64,000 bases of DNA from Augochlora pura (GCF_028453695.1 NC_135778.1:12956244-13020243), one strand, 5' to 3'; shown: positions 44,028 through 56,568, counted from the first letter of the stretch. The notes: generated by a model from the letters alone, not told the origin. Translations and numbers: made by a program.

Positions 44028-45669
44028 AGCGGTAGGGGATGTTATCATAAAAATGTTCCATTCTAAAAGTTGGTCTTAGAAGATAAATACAATACTTCAA
44101 AAGCAACCAGCAAACGATAATTTCTAGAGATAATCTATTCTAACAATAAACGCCAGAGATCATTTATCACGAATGAAACGTCGACTATCCTTAAGTTACC
44201 GTTTCCATGCGCCTTAAGCAAACACTTGTTTGTACCACACGAGAACCATCGGACACGCTACGATTACCTTGGGAGCAGTTTCAGAAAATTTGTTTCCCAG
44301 AACTCGTTGCACCGTTATCCGGTAAAGCCTCAATCAATATTCCATGGATATTTTCCCCGTAAGTTTTTCATAAACCGTTTATGCCAGTTTAGTATTATTT
44401 CCACCGGCGCATCGGCGAAGTTTCACCGGCAAGTTCGTGCATTAACCCTCTCCATTACAAGCCCGTCGTTACTTCTGCCGTATCGTAATTACGAACAGCG
44501 GAACGGGGTAAAGAGACCGCGTCGCCTTTCAAAAATTAGCCGACAGATAATCGGGATCATCGGGCGTTTTAACGAGCCGAATTTCGCGGCGACGTAACAG
44601 CGGTGTCGTTATTTTTCGAGTGACCCCGATCCGGCCACCACCGTGGATTTTCATTAACGAACTCCCGCGTGACGAAATTTCTATGGGATGATTCGCGGGG
44701 AACACCGTCGAGCGAGTATCGCGCGTCGGCGAAAGGGCCCCGTTGTCTACAACCGCCAGCATTAGAATAAACGAGCACTGAAAGTGTAAATAGGGCTCTT
44801 ATGGGAATTACCGCAGCCTTAGGTGAACATCGGCCAACTGAACTTAAGTAATGTATACCCGCAACAATTTTCTCCGCCGGCGAACTCGTATTAGCCTGTG
44901 AAGTCCGGCGATTCGTTACATTATCTTTAACGATGAATTAGTGCTAAGTTTTCCGCAAGAGTTTCTCACCGCCTCGATCCACGTTGCGGAAATATTCGTC
45001 ATTAACCGACGGCCTAGTAAAAGCCCGAATGATATATTTGAGCGCGGTTGACGGCGCATTTTGGCGGTTTCCAGTGCAAAGTTTGAACCGCACCGCGATT
45101 ACCTAGCTATGCGAATATCCTATATATGTATAGGTATGCGCATGTATAGGTACGTATATATATTGGTATATATATAGAGAGAGACGTGTATATTCTATGT
45201 AGTGTAACCCAGGAACGAAGCAGGTATCATCAGGGATCCATCCTTCGGGATTTCGAGCATTCGGCAGCCGCAATCCGCGAGTTTCACTGACTCCGACCGG
45301 GAGTCCGTAAAATCTCGAATGTATTTTGCAGCGGCAGCAGAAAGGAATTGCCCGACGGTCTGCGTCATTACGGTAGGAGGAAGTCCTTCTGGAACTACTT
45401 GCGGATCTCGAAAAATTCCACCGAGCCCCGTTCTTGACTTCTTTTAATGGTGAAACTTCAACGCAGCACCGGGCGCGTTCTTCTGTGCTCCATTGTCATG
45501 CCTTTTTCAGTCTCTCCAGTCAGCGCGTATGGGACGCCGTTTCCTGGTTCCGCGGATTTATTCAATTTGCGATTTCGGCCCCCCACCCCGTGCAACTGAG
45601 ATCTCCTACAAATCTTCGTCTACTAAGTTAAATGAGGAATTCGTGTACAATTTGTATTTGATTTTTAAT
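44028..45669. other. Gene-free stretch, CpG-rich from 44.2 kb
   Basis: 44200-45120 is CpG-rich with many overlapping frames. 45115-45190 is low-complexity (TATATATGTATAGG-like). No exon context recognised. Confidence 0.5.
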
Positions 45670-45956
45670 CGATCGACGAATTAGAGTTTTCATTTCATTT
45701 TTAGTTGGGCGATGGTGTAGGATTTCCATTTTTATTTCAGTCGACTGTCGATATAGAATTTTTATTCTATTCTTGTCGATCGTCTATTTAGGATTTTCAT
45801 TTTATTTTTAGTTAAGAGTCGATATAGGATTTTCCGTTTATTTTTAGTCGATTGTCGATATAGGATTTTATTTTTATTCCCAGTTGATTGTATATTTAGG
45901 ATTTTTATTCTATTTTCAGGTGATCGTCGGTATAGGATTTCAAGTTTATATTTGAA
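45670..45956. repeat. 36-bp minisatellite, eight units
   Basis: Eight head-to-tail units of 35-36 bp with consensus close to CGATTGTCGATATAGGATTT followed by TCATTTTATTTTTAGT. GTAGGA/TATAGGATTTT-type cores recur every 36 bases from 45670 to 45956. The units are diverged but no internal deletion breaks the periodicity. Each unit ends with a pyrimidine tract plus TTTTAG, so each carries a splice-acceptor-like sequence. That may be coincidence of composition. Confidence 0.93.
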
Positions 45957-47370
45957 AGAAATTCGATCATTATTGCAATTGATATGTCATCTATAAAATT
46001 CGTCAATAGCTATTTTAAATAATTGCTATCGAAGACTATTTCACTGCATTTTATATAGGAGAAATATAATATATGAACGTCTTTTAGCTCCAGTAACACA
46101 AATTACTAAACACTTATGTACATGAATCTCTAATACTTGATCTGCCTGTATAACATTCTTATGTAAAATGTTTTTACATTTCTGTTGGTATTCGTAGATT
46201 ATCGTAACCGCCAATTTTACAAGTCAAAATATCAAGCACGATTATAGTGTCAGTGAAAATACTATTCAACAATACGTTAAAGCATAATTGAAATGTATGG
46301 CGTACTATGCCCGCTGTCATGTAAGTGATAACGAGATACCGAAGTCAAGACGTGTAATCAATATTGCACTGACATAGACGTCTTTAAACGCGTCTACATG
46401 AACGTGATATACATGACCTATTGACAGCATCAGTGATGAAAGTGCAATAGACGAGGCACAGACCTTTCAGCATTAACAGTGTAAAAATAAACGCAAACAT
46501 GCAGATTGCCACGTGGCTCTTACGCGTAAAGATTCCCCAGTTTATATAGTGTACGTTTTTGATCATAATCAAAACTTGATTGCAGATTTTAAAATTCGGA
46601 TTTCAAGATATAAGATATTGAAATACAACAGAAAAAATTGTTTCAAGCAAATCAAATTTATACTGTAGGTTTTGGAATTTATGATAAGCAAACTAATTTT
46701 CTAATTTATAAAAGATAATTTTATAAAGATCAACAGTCTAGTCTTAATTAAAGTAAAACTTGTTGCAGCAACACTTGTTTCATTATTCGCTTGATTGTGA
46801 TCTAAATACGATGTATACAGTTTATTTATTTATACGACAATTAGTTACAGGATCTGTTTTTTAAGAGAATTATAATGAAAATTAATGCCGAAACAAAGTA
46901 CTCGATGTATCATCTCCTGTGCTTGTAACAAGCAGAATAAGTGTGCATTAGCCAGACACACTCGCATAGCTAACAATGAAGCGTGACTCAAGGTATGCAA
47001 ATATGTAAGACAGTACCAATTAATTTTGTTATACACGTTGTCACGTAATTAACGCTACAACTGGATAGACGCTGATTCTATGTCAAAAAACAAGTCGAAA
47101 ATATAGAATAAACTTTTCTCATTCGAGGCTCCATTCTCGAGAAAAATTAGGTCGACGAAATAATACTATTGAATAGGAATCAAGTGGCGCGTCTGGTCAT
47201 GGCATACCAATTCTACTTCCCGCCATATTACAAGCCACGCGAACTTCCACGCATCTTTCAACTCAGTTTTCTCGAGAAGGTTGCCTGTGTACATATACGT
47301 CACAATAAATCATTATATACAATTTATGCGTTGCTTAAACAATCCAATGTACGAATAATCCTCATTTATT
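45957..47370. other. AT-rich gene-free stretch
   Basis: Nothing recognisable is present. Confidence 0.55.
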
Positions 47371-47412
47371 AACTACTAAATAAGATCATAATATCATCTT
47401 TATTTAGTAGTA
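47371..47412. repeat. Short perfect-stem hairpin
   Basis: ACTACTAAATAAGAT and ATCTTTATTTAGTAGT form an inverted repeat of about 15 bp with one bulged base around an 11-12 base AT loop. It could be a tiny MITE or a chance hairpin. Confidence 0.6.
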
Positions 47413-49417
47413 TCAAAACTAGTGTTATACCAACCTAACAGAGATGATAAATAATTAAACCGCGGATCTTACGTATTAATTCAAAAATTGCATAAACGAA
47501 ATATGAAAAAATACTGTTGCATAAAATTGTATATCGATATAGCAGATTCCGAAAATTCCAGTAACCGAGACGGAAAATTTGTACTTCGCATAACCGTCCT
47601 CTACCAACAATCTCCGAAATTCGGCCAACCCAAGAACAACATCGCACAGCCACCGCTAATGTTCCACAGGAGGAGCTCCCTAATACGTCGAATTACTGGA
47701 CACATAGCTAACGACACCGTCCCTTTTGTTAGCAATCAATTGGTCCCGATGCCATTAGTTAGCCTTTGTCTCGGAGCGTAGAGCGATTCGAGCGGAATTC
47801 CTTTCTTCGTTTCACGGCGGAGGCCCATCGAGCGGCACTTGCGTGGCCGTAAGAGCCGTTTCCGGAACCGGGGAAAGAAGAACGAGGAGCCGGGGCTGTC
47901 TTTTTCCGTGGCCCGGTCTCTTAGCTGTTCGCAGGTCGCCGACAGAGGGAACGAAAAAGTGCAAGGTTGGGCTAATTGAGCGGGGACTCGATTACGAGTC
48001 GGTCTCTCTGTGTTTCTCTAGGCGACACACGTACCGCAGAGACCACCGGGGGCTGACTGGTTGTCCAGGCTCGTGCCAAGCAAAAGGAACACCTGGGTCA
48101 GCCGTGGTTTTATCCTTAAGTCGATTAAGCTCTTTTTGCCTCTGCGCCGCCCTCGTACTCCGGTTTCCACTCGGTCTCCCACCGCCCAGGCCCGGCCCTA
48201 ACCGCTCGTGTCACGGCCAAATATGTCGGCGGGACCGTTGAAAATTTTCGGCAGACCCTCTCCCCCTCTCTATATGTATACGTGACCGAGAAAACGATCG
48301 ATGGTTTTATCCGATCCAAGGACAACAGAGGCGAAATTGGAAGGGAACGATATCGGTTGAATTGTGGGGGTGGCGGGGTCCGCGTGTCGTACAGAATAAA
48401 AAGGAGAGGCCGATGAGGTATCTCGGTGGGAGATTGATGGCTCTTACGATAGACGGTTCTGAGATGAATGTACGTATTTTGTATTGTAATGTATATTGAG
48501 CTGCGCGGGTTATTTATCGACCCGGGATCGCGTGCCCGCGGAGCCTTAATAGCATGATTTATCGCGGCCCGCCTGCGAGCAGCTCCGTCATCGATTGCTA
48601 CAAGTGTCTCGCTTAACTGCTCCTCGGATGAGATCTCATACAGTCTTCTCGCGTTCTAGGTGGACATCGAAATAACAATTCTGGGTCACGTTAAAATTTT
48701 TCTATTAAAGTATCACATATTCTCGAATTTCGAATAAACGAAACTTGTTAATTTAATAGAATATTTGATATGTTCTTATACGTATACTAAGAAACATTAA
48801 TATTGATTATATACAGTCATATACAATGATACTATCTAAACATAATATAATGAAATATAATACATATGTAATATTTATTTGTTTCGTTCACTACGTTACT
48901 GTGCAATTAGAATTCTTTTCCATTTCCGAAAAAGTAAAAATTTTCTCTTTATGCATAAATACATAGAATACAAATTTCACGGGACCTTAACTGTTTCATT
49001 GAAACGCAGAAGTTAAAAGTCAATGAATTAACAATTTCAATAGTATTATTGAAGCCCAGCGGAAGCGAAAATTCCCTTTGCAGTTCAATAGATTACGTTT
49101 TCATGCACACCGACATCTCCTCACGAGAAACTTAAAAAAAGAAGCCGAGGTACTTGCACCGACTGATTTCCGTATATTGGAATAAATTCAATTACAGCTC
49201 GGACCATTAGAGAAGTTAAACGGGCCATATATCGAGACGAAAATCTCTGGTATCTCGAGCGGAATAAGAATTGTCCCTATTAGGACGTCCCTATATAGAA
49301 CTGTTCAAACAATATTCCCGATAAAAATGTAGAAATAGGTTAAAGGCAAGGGAATGCTTTTAACCATTGATTAAAAGCAAATAAATTTTAAGGTAGACAT
49401 TTTGTCTGTGCTTTCAG
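47413..49417. other. Gene-free stretch with a CpG-rich block at 47.65-48.65 kb
   Basis: The CpG-rich block lies 0.8-1.8 kb upstream of the one supported exon, which begins with a splice acceptor. It is therefore a candidate location for that gene's promoter or a non-coding first exon, although I see no definite donor or TATA box. Frames at 47843-48241 and 48125-48325 overlap on opposite strands and are not called. Confidence 0.4.
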
Positions 49418-49461
49418 ACGATTGCCCCGAGCTTCCATGAAGGCACCGTACCGCAGCGACC
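49418..49461 (+). other. 5' UTR portion of the signal-peptide exon
   Basis: A pyrimidine-containing acceptor (TTTTGTCTGTGCTTTCAG, ending 49417) opens an exon with 44 bases before the ATG. An upstream ATG at 49437 in weak context (TTCCATGA) starts an 11-codon uORF. It ends TGA at 49470-49472, overlapping the main start in another frame. Such an overlapping uORF could dampen translation of the main frame; that is inference. Confidence 0.6.
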
Positions 49462-49552
49462 ATGAAGACTGATTGCCTGCCAATAATTGCTAAGTTCTGT
49501 GCACTGCTGTCGCTGATCGGTCCGCTACGCGATGTTCGAGCACTCGATATAC
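49462..49552 (+). CDS. Signal-peptide exon of an unidentified secreted or membrane protein
   Basis: The frame starts at ATG 49462 in good insect context (GCGACCATGA, A at -3) and encodes MKTDCLPIIAKFCALLSLIG then PLRDVRALDI. There is a short polar N-region, a hydrophobic core (LPIIAKFCALLSLIGPL) and a plausible signal-peptidase site after V-R-A. The coding sequence then meets ATATAC|GTGAGT, a strong 5' splice site at 49552/49553, one base into codon 31 (phase 1). A signal-peptide exon followed by a phase-1 intron is common in genes for extracellular-domain proteins, including immunoglobulin-superfamily receptors, but nothing here identifies the family. Without splicing, the frame runs on into intron-like sequence to 49650. 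The next exon is not found in the remaining 14 kb, so the intron is long or the exon too short to see. Confidence 0.7.
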
Positions 49553-50919
49553 GTGAGTTATTCTTCCTTTTTGAAAATCTACGGCGCGGTGCAGGCGCCG
49601 CTATAGGGGGAGGGGGTCGATCGCGAGCCGGGCTATTTTACGATTATTAATTACGCACACGCCGCGCCCGGACGCGGTATAGAATTCCCTGTTTTATTCA
49701 GATTTCAATCATTTCGGTCCTCTATTACGCGGAGCTGGCGAATTTTAATAGATCATGAATATGAAAGCGACCTTCGCGCGGATACAAATTTCATTTTAAA
49801 CGGCGCGGCACTCTTCGCGTTCGCGGTGGCGTCACGAAACATATTATTCTCTGTGATATCTATTAAATGTCGGAAAATTTGACGCCCGATCCAATTATTA
49901 CGGCAAATTTGCCGGGTCGTGTCGCGCGTGTTAAGCCTTCTCTCGCTCCCGCGAATTTCAACAGCGCGTTTGATGAAGTTTGCAAATTGATCGGCGAGCG
50001 TGTTAATGACTGATTAGGATCTCACGCAGTCGGCAGAATTTTACTTTATTTCCTATCGATGCGAACAATCTTATTCTGATTTCATTTCCTTAACGAAGTT
50101 ATCGTTTTTTCCACTGTCTTGAATCCTCCAATGTTGCATTATGGGGGTAGTCTTCGTTGCGGTTCCGTTTAACATTCTTTGCGATTTTTTGAGAAGAATC
50201 TACAGCATCTCTTGCTGTTATATTTACAAGGTTTCTTTATGCATGTTTCGTTAATCTTTATAAAAAATTCCCATTGAAAAATGTTAATATTAATGGCATT
50301 TCGAAACGAAATCGAATTTGTTCCATGGTAACCACGATTTTGTTCATCTGCAGTGAAGAAACTTGTAAGATTTTTAATTGGTAACAGTTTTGCTATAGAA
50401 AGTACTAGAAAACAAACAAAGTTTTACTATTCTCCAGACGAAAGAATCGGCGTACGTTTTGAAACTCTTAACGCAGTATACAAAAAACAATCTTCGTCGC
50501 GGACAGATTTACGTTCGCGGTCGAACACTTCACACGTTGATTCATTCAAGCTTTATACCAAAGCATTATTTTATCATATGCAAGTACTTAGTCTGTAATT
50601 TACGTACTTCATTTAAGTACTTAGTGTATGTAATTTTAACGTGACCGTTAACTAACCATAACTACAACAGTATCCATAAGGGACACTCAAAATTAGACCA
50701 ACTAACAATACAACAACAAACATTATAGCTTCAAAACATTTATTATAAAAATTATAATAAATTCTATATAAAAGTTTGACTTAATTCGTTGGAATAAATA
50801 CACCGTGACTGGGTAAAAGAAACTATTAGAAACATTAAGGGACGCATCATTCTCAACTTATTAAGATTATCGTAAGAACAAAAAAACTCCTAATAATAAG
50901 CTATTTATGTTAGCTATAT
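49553..50919. other. Presumed intron, no further exon seen
   Basis: It begins GTGAGTTATTC. It is CpG-rich to about 50010, then AT-rich. The + frame at 50353-50598 has no acceptor-donor context or domain. No exon found. Confidence 0.5.
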
Positions 50920-51107
50920 ACAGGGTGTCCCAAATTTTAATGTTCAAATTTTAATGTAAGAAGTTATAACAAAAATTCAGAAGAGGAATAGTAATACTTA
51001 ACTACTTAATAAAGCTCTATATGACCTATGTTTGTATAACATTTTTTTTACTTTGTGCCATAGAATACACTGACACAGTTTGAGCATTAACATTTGGGAC
51101 ACCCTGT
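50920..51107. mobile_element. 188-bp MITE with ACAGGGTGTCCC ends
   Basis: ACAGGGTGTCCCAAATTTTA on the left and CATTTGGGACACCCTGT on the right are near-perfect inverted ends (ACAGGGTGTCCCAAA). They are flanked by TATAT on the left and ATATA on the right, with TA as the likely target duplication. CAGGGTGTCCCAAA termini are widespread in insect mariner-type non-autonomous elements. No coding frame. Confidence 0.85.
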
Positions 51108-52316
51108 ATATAAGCTACCACATCTTACAATTTTTGTTTCACATAAAAACCCCAGTCTACTAATCAAAATGGAAATTGCATCGATCAGACGCGAGCTTCA
51201 ATTATCCAGAATCGCGGTTCGCTCACAGAACGAGCAGGAGTTAATTTTCGAAAGCATTGTCTTCGTGGTTCGGTTGGGTGTTCTAAATTTTTTCGAAAAT
51301 TGGAGCGAGAGGATGCGGATTAGCTCGTGGCAGAGGGAACCCGGGCTAAGAAATAGATGGACGAGTACACACCAGTCCCGAGCAACGAATTTTCCCCGGT
51401 GTTGCAGCTGGCGGATTGCTCATTCCGGTGAAAACAACCCGTTCGAAGGGTTCTGCTTCGTCCTCCGCCCTTCCGGTAGCCAGGACCCAGGGCCGTCAAA
51501 TTTTTCATCGGGAGCAGGTGATCTCCGAGTTTTTATTTTCCTCCGGCCGAGCCGGGCCGACGGGGGTGCCATCAGTCTGAAGTAATGACTCGCTATTCTG
51601 CACCCGCCCGGGGGATCAATTATTCTGAATCTAATGCGACAGGATAAATTGCATCCCGCGAAAGACTCCTTATGCTAACCCCTCGCTCGGGAGGGAGACC
51701 AGAGAGAGAGAGAGAGGAGGGGTGGGGGGTTCGTTCTCTGCCTGCTCTCTCGATCCGAGCCACCCCCCTGTTCCCCGTCCTCGGTCACGATGCAACCGAT
51801 GACCAGGTTGAAGGGCCAGGGCCGATTTTACGCCGGAAGGCACTCTCGTCTTCGGAAAACAACCTCCTCGTTACTAGGTTTCTACATCCCATCTCATCAC
51901 TCGACAAATTGCCAATAAGCAAGTTCCATCGATTGCTCTGCCCTGTCGTCGCCGCTCCATGTATATTAAATGCTTCGACCTGGTGCCGTTCTTCTGGCGT
52001 ACAGGTACAACGGCGGACAAAAGAGCAAAAGACAAAATGGATTTGGTAAAATCCATTAAAAACTGTGCATCGCAATTCAAAGAAATATGATCGAATTTTT
52101 AGATTCGTCCGAAAATAATATTACTTACCAATCGCGACTTGCTTGATGTTTATCAGTCTGAGCAGAGCAGATCTAGTCTCGACTTTTAATAATCGTCTCT
52201 CAGTAGGAAAAAGAAAAAAGTACAATTTTCTGTTATCTGGAGTATACGAAGCGTAAATGGATAGAATTTTATCTCATCTTGAGAGACAAGAATAATGATC
52301 TTGTTTACTCGAAGTA
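51108..52316. other. Gene-free stretch, GC-rich from 51.3 to 52.05 kb
   Basis: The 163-codon + frame (51094-51585) starts inside the MITE end and runs through GC-rich sequence without a recognisable domain, overlapped by minus frames. I read it as chance. A purine-rich GAGAGAGAGA patch lies at 51699-51716. Confidence 0.5.
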
Positions 52317-52560
52317 TACAGGGTGTTCCAATGTCACGTGCATGACTTTAACTCTTGGAACTGGGCTTCGTCAACTTGTTAGATGTGTCGCCTTGCATTA
52401 TTAAAGCTCGTTTCTCACTGGTCGTTGTGTTCTGTTAATGACTCGCAAATAAACATTTCTGGATTGTTAGACATTTTTAGGATTCTGCATTTACGGTGCA
52501 TTTCAAGTCGTCACAAATGAGATGATGACGCACCTGAAAAATGCAGTGCACATTCTCTTA
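52317..52560. mobile_element. Left part of an ACAGGGTGTTCC-type element
   Basis: TATACAGGGTGTTCCAATGT at 52315 is a terminal repeat of the same type as the 34361-35553 element (TACACCCTGTATA end). The interior TTTCTCACTGGTCGTTG, then GTTAATGACTCGCAAATAAA, matches its motifs and those near 37680. The right end is not found, so the boundary is approximate. Confidence 0.5.
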
Positions 52561-53114
52561 CAAATACAACTGCGTATTTCACTTACTCACACCATGGACC
52601 GTCTCACAGAAGAATAGATCGCTTGAAAAATTGTACTACTAATTTTGTTAGCATTCTTACGTAACAGAAGCGATCGAAATTCAAAACACTTGAAAGAACC
52701 ATAAGAAAATTGAAAGCAGTATCGCAGTATCTTTCTACAAAACGAATTGTCAGCCGCGAGATTTTAATTCCAGTTTCTCGAAGTTCGCCTATCAAAATTT
52801 CAACTTGCGTAAATATCTGCGGTTCGCTGATTACTGTTCCCGAAAAACGGGCCGGCGCGCTATGGTTGCTCGAAAGTGCGGCGTGCCCGCGAAGTTTTCG
52901 GGCTTATCGACGTTATCGCTGCGGAACAGTAACGAAGCAGTTCGGTGTTCCCGTCCCTCTCGTCGGATACCTGAAAAATCGCTCGGCGACCTTCGATCGT
53001 CGGGGCACACCGTACACGCTCGCTCGATCCTTTGAAACTTTCCTTTATCCACCCCCTATAAACTAGTCTTTATACGCGCTCGAAACTCCTAATATATTCC
53101 GCGATGGCACGGCC

Positions 53115-53116
<2 letters not shown>
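52561..53116. other. Gene-free stretch
   Basis: Three overlapping frames on both strands (52710-53066) in moderately GC-rich DNA, none with a recognisable domain. Confidence 0.5.

Positions 53117-53166
<50 letters not shown>
53117..53166. repeat. (CT)n microsatellite
   Basis: Twenty-five uninterrupted CT units. The frames reported across it on both strands are artefacts of the repeat. Confidence 0.98.
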
Positions 53167-53169
<3 letters not shown>

Positions 53170-56100
53170 CGCGAGAGCAAACGTTTTTGGGGGAGAGGAA
53201 AAAATTTCTACGGCCCTGGAGAAAGTTCCGTTGCTGCTCCCGCGTGGGATCCACTCGATTATGCGAGTCTCGGAATCGGGTTGTGTCGGAGTGGAAAAAA
53301 AATTAGCAGTCGGAAGGTTATTTACATTGCGCTTAAACTGGCTTTCGTATGATGAATAATGAACGTATAAAAAAACATTTCAAAATGTTGGAGTAGCTGC
53401 AAAACATAAGAAGTAAAAGAACCATACGATGATGTCGCGATTGCCTGAAGCTACACTCAGTATTATGACAATTGTAGTATTTTATGTAAGATTCTAAGTT
53501 ATAGAAACAATGTCAAGCTATTTATGTAATTTAATACATTTCTATTTCTAACATTTCTATGAAGATTGAAAAACTTAGGGTACAGTGGAACATATTATCG
53601 TTGGTTATATCGTACGCTGTTGTAAGTGGTGTAACCAACGCTTAAGAATTTCCTTAAAGCAACGTACGAAAAGTTTGAACACGCATTGCGTTTATTATGT
53701 CTATTAAACTGCACAAGAAAATTATTCGCAACTCTATCCTCCCACTGCAATTAATACTGCAGCAAATAACAAATGTTTTGAATAATTTATATCACAAATT
53801 GTTGCGAATTATTTAAAGTAACTATCTATAAATATTCAAATGTAATAATCACTATTACCATCTTAAAATAACTTTATATTCCAGATTGAATTTTTATCGA
53901 CTGCTACAATAAATAATATTTATACACCGTGGTTCAATAATAAAGATAGCCGGTATCAGAGGTCAGAGATTCGGATTATCCGCGATTCCGCTGTATCGAC
54001 AAACGAAGAAATCGTTGTTTTCCCCGCGTCGTGTTCTATCGATTGCACAGATGGTTCCGAACTACAGCACGACCCCGATCCCCTAATAGTTTCTTTCCGC
54101 CGTAAAGATCTGGAACACGTTGTTTACGATAGACAAGATCGGCCCATTCGGATCCTATTGGTTTCCGAGCGCCACGGAAGCCGGGGGGACACTGATTACT
54201 CTTCAGAAACCAATGGAATCAATTGTCTAGGCTGCGCAACAAGCCAGGGCTTGATCGGGGGGTAACATCGATACGTGCCCCCCCCCACCGTTCTTTCAAA
54301 CTTTCGCCGTTAAATCGAGCTAACCCGGAATAAGAACGTCGCCAATTACACGCGTTTCCGTTCCTACAACTCGTGCCAGCGGTTGCAAATAAACAGTGAC
54401 GAATGTCCATTAATAATACTCTTAATTGGACACTCGAGAGTGCCGCGGTACAATCTCGGCATATGCAAATGAACTTGTTCGCCGCAACAGTATTTCACCG
54501 GGATCGCCATTTGCCACGGGACAATCTGCAAAACAAAGATTTGCCCGGGCACAGATTGTTTCTCAAGATCTGAACACAAAGTGACTCGCGTGCCTCTGAT
54601 TTCTAAGGGATTATTCCGTGGCTAAATATCTCTCGGCGATGAAAGGGTTTATGTCGCGGATAACCATTGTTGGCGCGCTCTATTTACAGAGCATGTCGGG
54701 GTGCGTTGCGAAATTGCGTTCGGCCAATAGGCGATGGTGAATTCAAACGACGTTTCATAATTTCGACGCTTTAAAAGTTAGGGTTGCGTGTACAGCGGTT
54801 GGTCGTTTAAGCACAAGCGTTATACAATTGATAGAAAAGGACAATTTATTTAAATTAAATTAAATTAAATTAAATTAAATTAATTTTTAATGAGACAGAT
54901 TGCTGTTACTGCCATGAAAAGACTTAACAATAAAAATAATACTAACATTCAGTATTTGTGCAAAATATAAAAATTACTGTTACTGACTGGATATTGAACA
55001 ATGATTGACAGGCTATTATGTGATTGACTTTTCTATTAGGACATTCATAAATACCTAATCATTTCTGGCAGAAAAGATAGTTTATTTAATAACGATATGT
55101 TTAAACATAACAGTACTAAAAAATTGTCATGACAATTTTTGAAAATATTGACATGTTTTAGTTAAATAACTTCATTCTGTAAACTTTGAAGCACACATAC
55201 ACGTGTATCAATTATATAAATGTAATTATTACAGTTCTTATTAAGTTATTGTTAATCTAATAATAACTTTTCGTGTCACGAATTTTGTATTTTACATAGG
55301 AATGATTACTTCATTGCAATTTTATAAATGTTGGTTATCTCTATGCTACAAGAAATTAACAAATCATCTTTGCTATATGGTTAATATTTTACGATCTTTT
55401 TTGATCGAATGGACACTAACTTACAATTGTTAGAACATATATCCTGTAAATAGATTTATTGGTATAATTACTTAAATTCATTGACTAGTAAGAATTATCT
55501 TTTAGATAATTTTAGAATTATTTATTTATTTATTAATTAATTTTAGAATTACCTTTTCCACAGCAAACAAACCATGTCTTTAACACACAGTCATTTCTCT
55601 GCTTCTATCCGGTGAACAAATTATTTTGAGTTCATTATCTACTATGTAACGTAAACTAATATTTGCAATAAACAATGAACTTGACTCTAATAAATTGCCA
55701 TTTCTCCACGGTGTCGAACGTATGAAAAATTCATCAACCACATTGAGAATTGCTATCCAAACTGCTACAGCAATTTGATATTTTCACGATTCCCGTCTCA
55801 AACACGCTCGACTAATAACGACAAGAAAAGTGTTAAATTCCGGACAAGCTCTTGAAATCGAAATTGTGTTACCATGTGACTGAACCGGGAAAGAACGACG
55901 GTCGTCAGAGCCGTGAAAGATTTCGGAAGCGCAGGCAAACGACCAGCAACGAATTGGCATCGACTCCGACGCCTCGAGGAACGTTAGCACGATTACTTTT
56001 TTCACTTGGCCAGGTTGACAGAAGGGGGTGGGTGGCCGAGGTCATGGGAAAACAGAGGGAAGAAAGCGCCGAGGGATACAACAGAGAATGGCGAGTGGGA

Positions 56101-56536
56101 GGGGGTTCGAGAGGGGGCACGGAAAGAAAAGGGCAGGGTGGTGGAAAAGGTCGAGGGCGGGTGTAGGCGGTCTTCACGGTGGCCAACCATTGTTGCACGC
56201 TTTTGCCGGGCCGTGGCGGCAAGGAGTTCTGCTGGAAGTTTCCGTTTCCCTCGTTATGGTAAATGGTCTGTCTTGGTGGTTGGGCAAACAGTGCGCACAA
56301 AGATAAGTGCAAGCACGGGGACGCACTCGGCTACCATCTCGAGACGTTCTCGAGGACTTCTGGTCTTTCTCTTTGTCTCCCTACGCCTGACCTTCCTTCC
56401 CGCGGACCTCACCTACGCTGATCCTCCCGAAAGGTGTCCAGCCAGTTCCGGCTGACTGTTGAAACATGCACAAGGCTCGACTATTGTTCGGGAGGGAAAT
56501 GATTACTTCGTGTACACTCGAGTGAACGTATGAGGG
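53167..56536. other. Gene-free stretch with GC-rich block at 55.85-56.5 kb
   Basis: 53350-55770 is mostly AT-rich, with a CpG-richer part at 53940-54800. In 55850-56460 purine-rich DNA gives long frames in two + phases (up to 149 codons) and a 135-codon minus frame over the same bases. Mutually exclusive frames with glycine, arginine and proline bias argue for chance. No exon was found downstream of the 49.5 kb donor here. Confidence 0.5.
54848..54884. repeat. (TTAAA)n microsatellite
   Basis: About seven units of TTAAA/AATTA, unbroken. Confidence 0.95.
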
Positions 56537-56568
56537 ACGTCGTCGCCGTCGCCGTCGTCGTCGTCGTC
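56537..56568. repeat. (GTC)n trinucleotide tract
   Basis: About ten GTC/GCC units (ACGTCGTCGCCGTCGCCGTC then GTCGTCGTCGTC). Not in a supported reading frame. Confidence 0.9.

Noticed and set aside
51094..51585. 163-codon + frame
   Set aside because: It starts inside a MITE terminal repeat and runs through GC-rich DNA. No family resemblance.
53104..53352. Frames across the CT repeat on both strands
   Set aside because: They are products of the dinucleotide array.
56006..56455. 149-codon + frame and its 135-codon minus counterpart
   Set aside because: Mutually exclusive frames over the same purine-rich DNA, with glycine, arginine and proline bias typical of composition.
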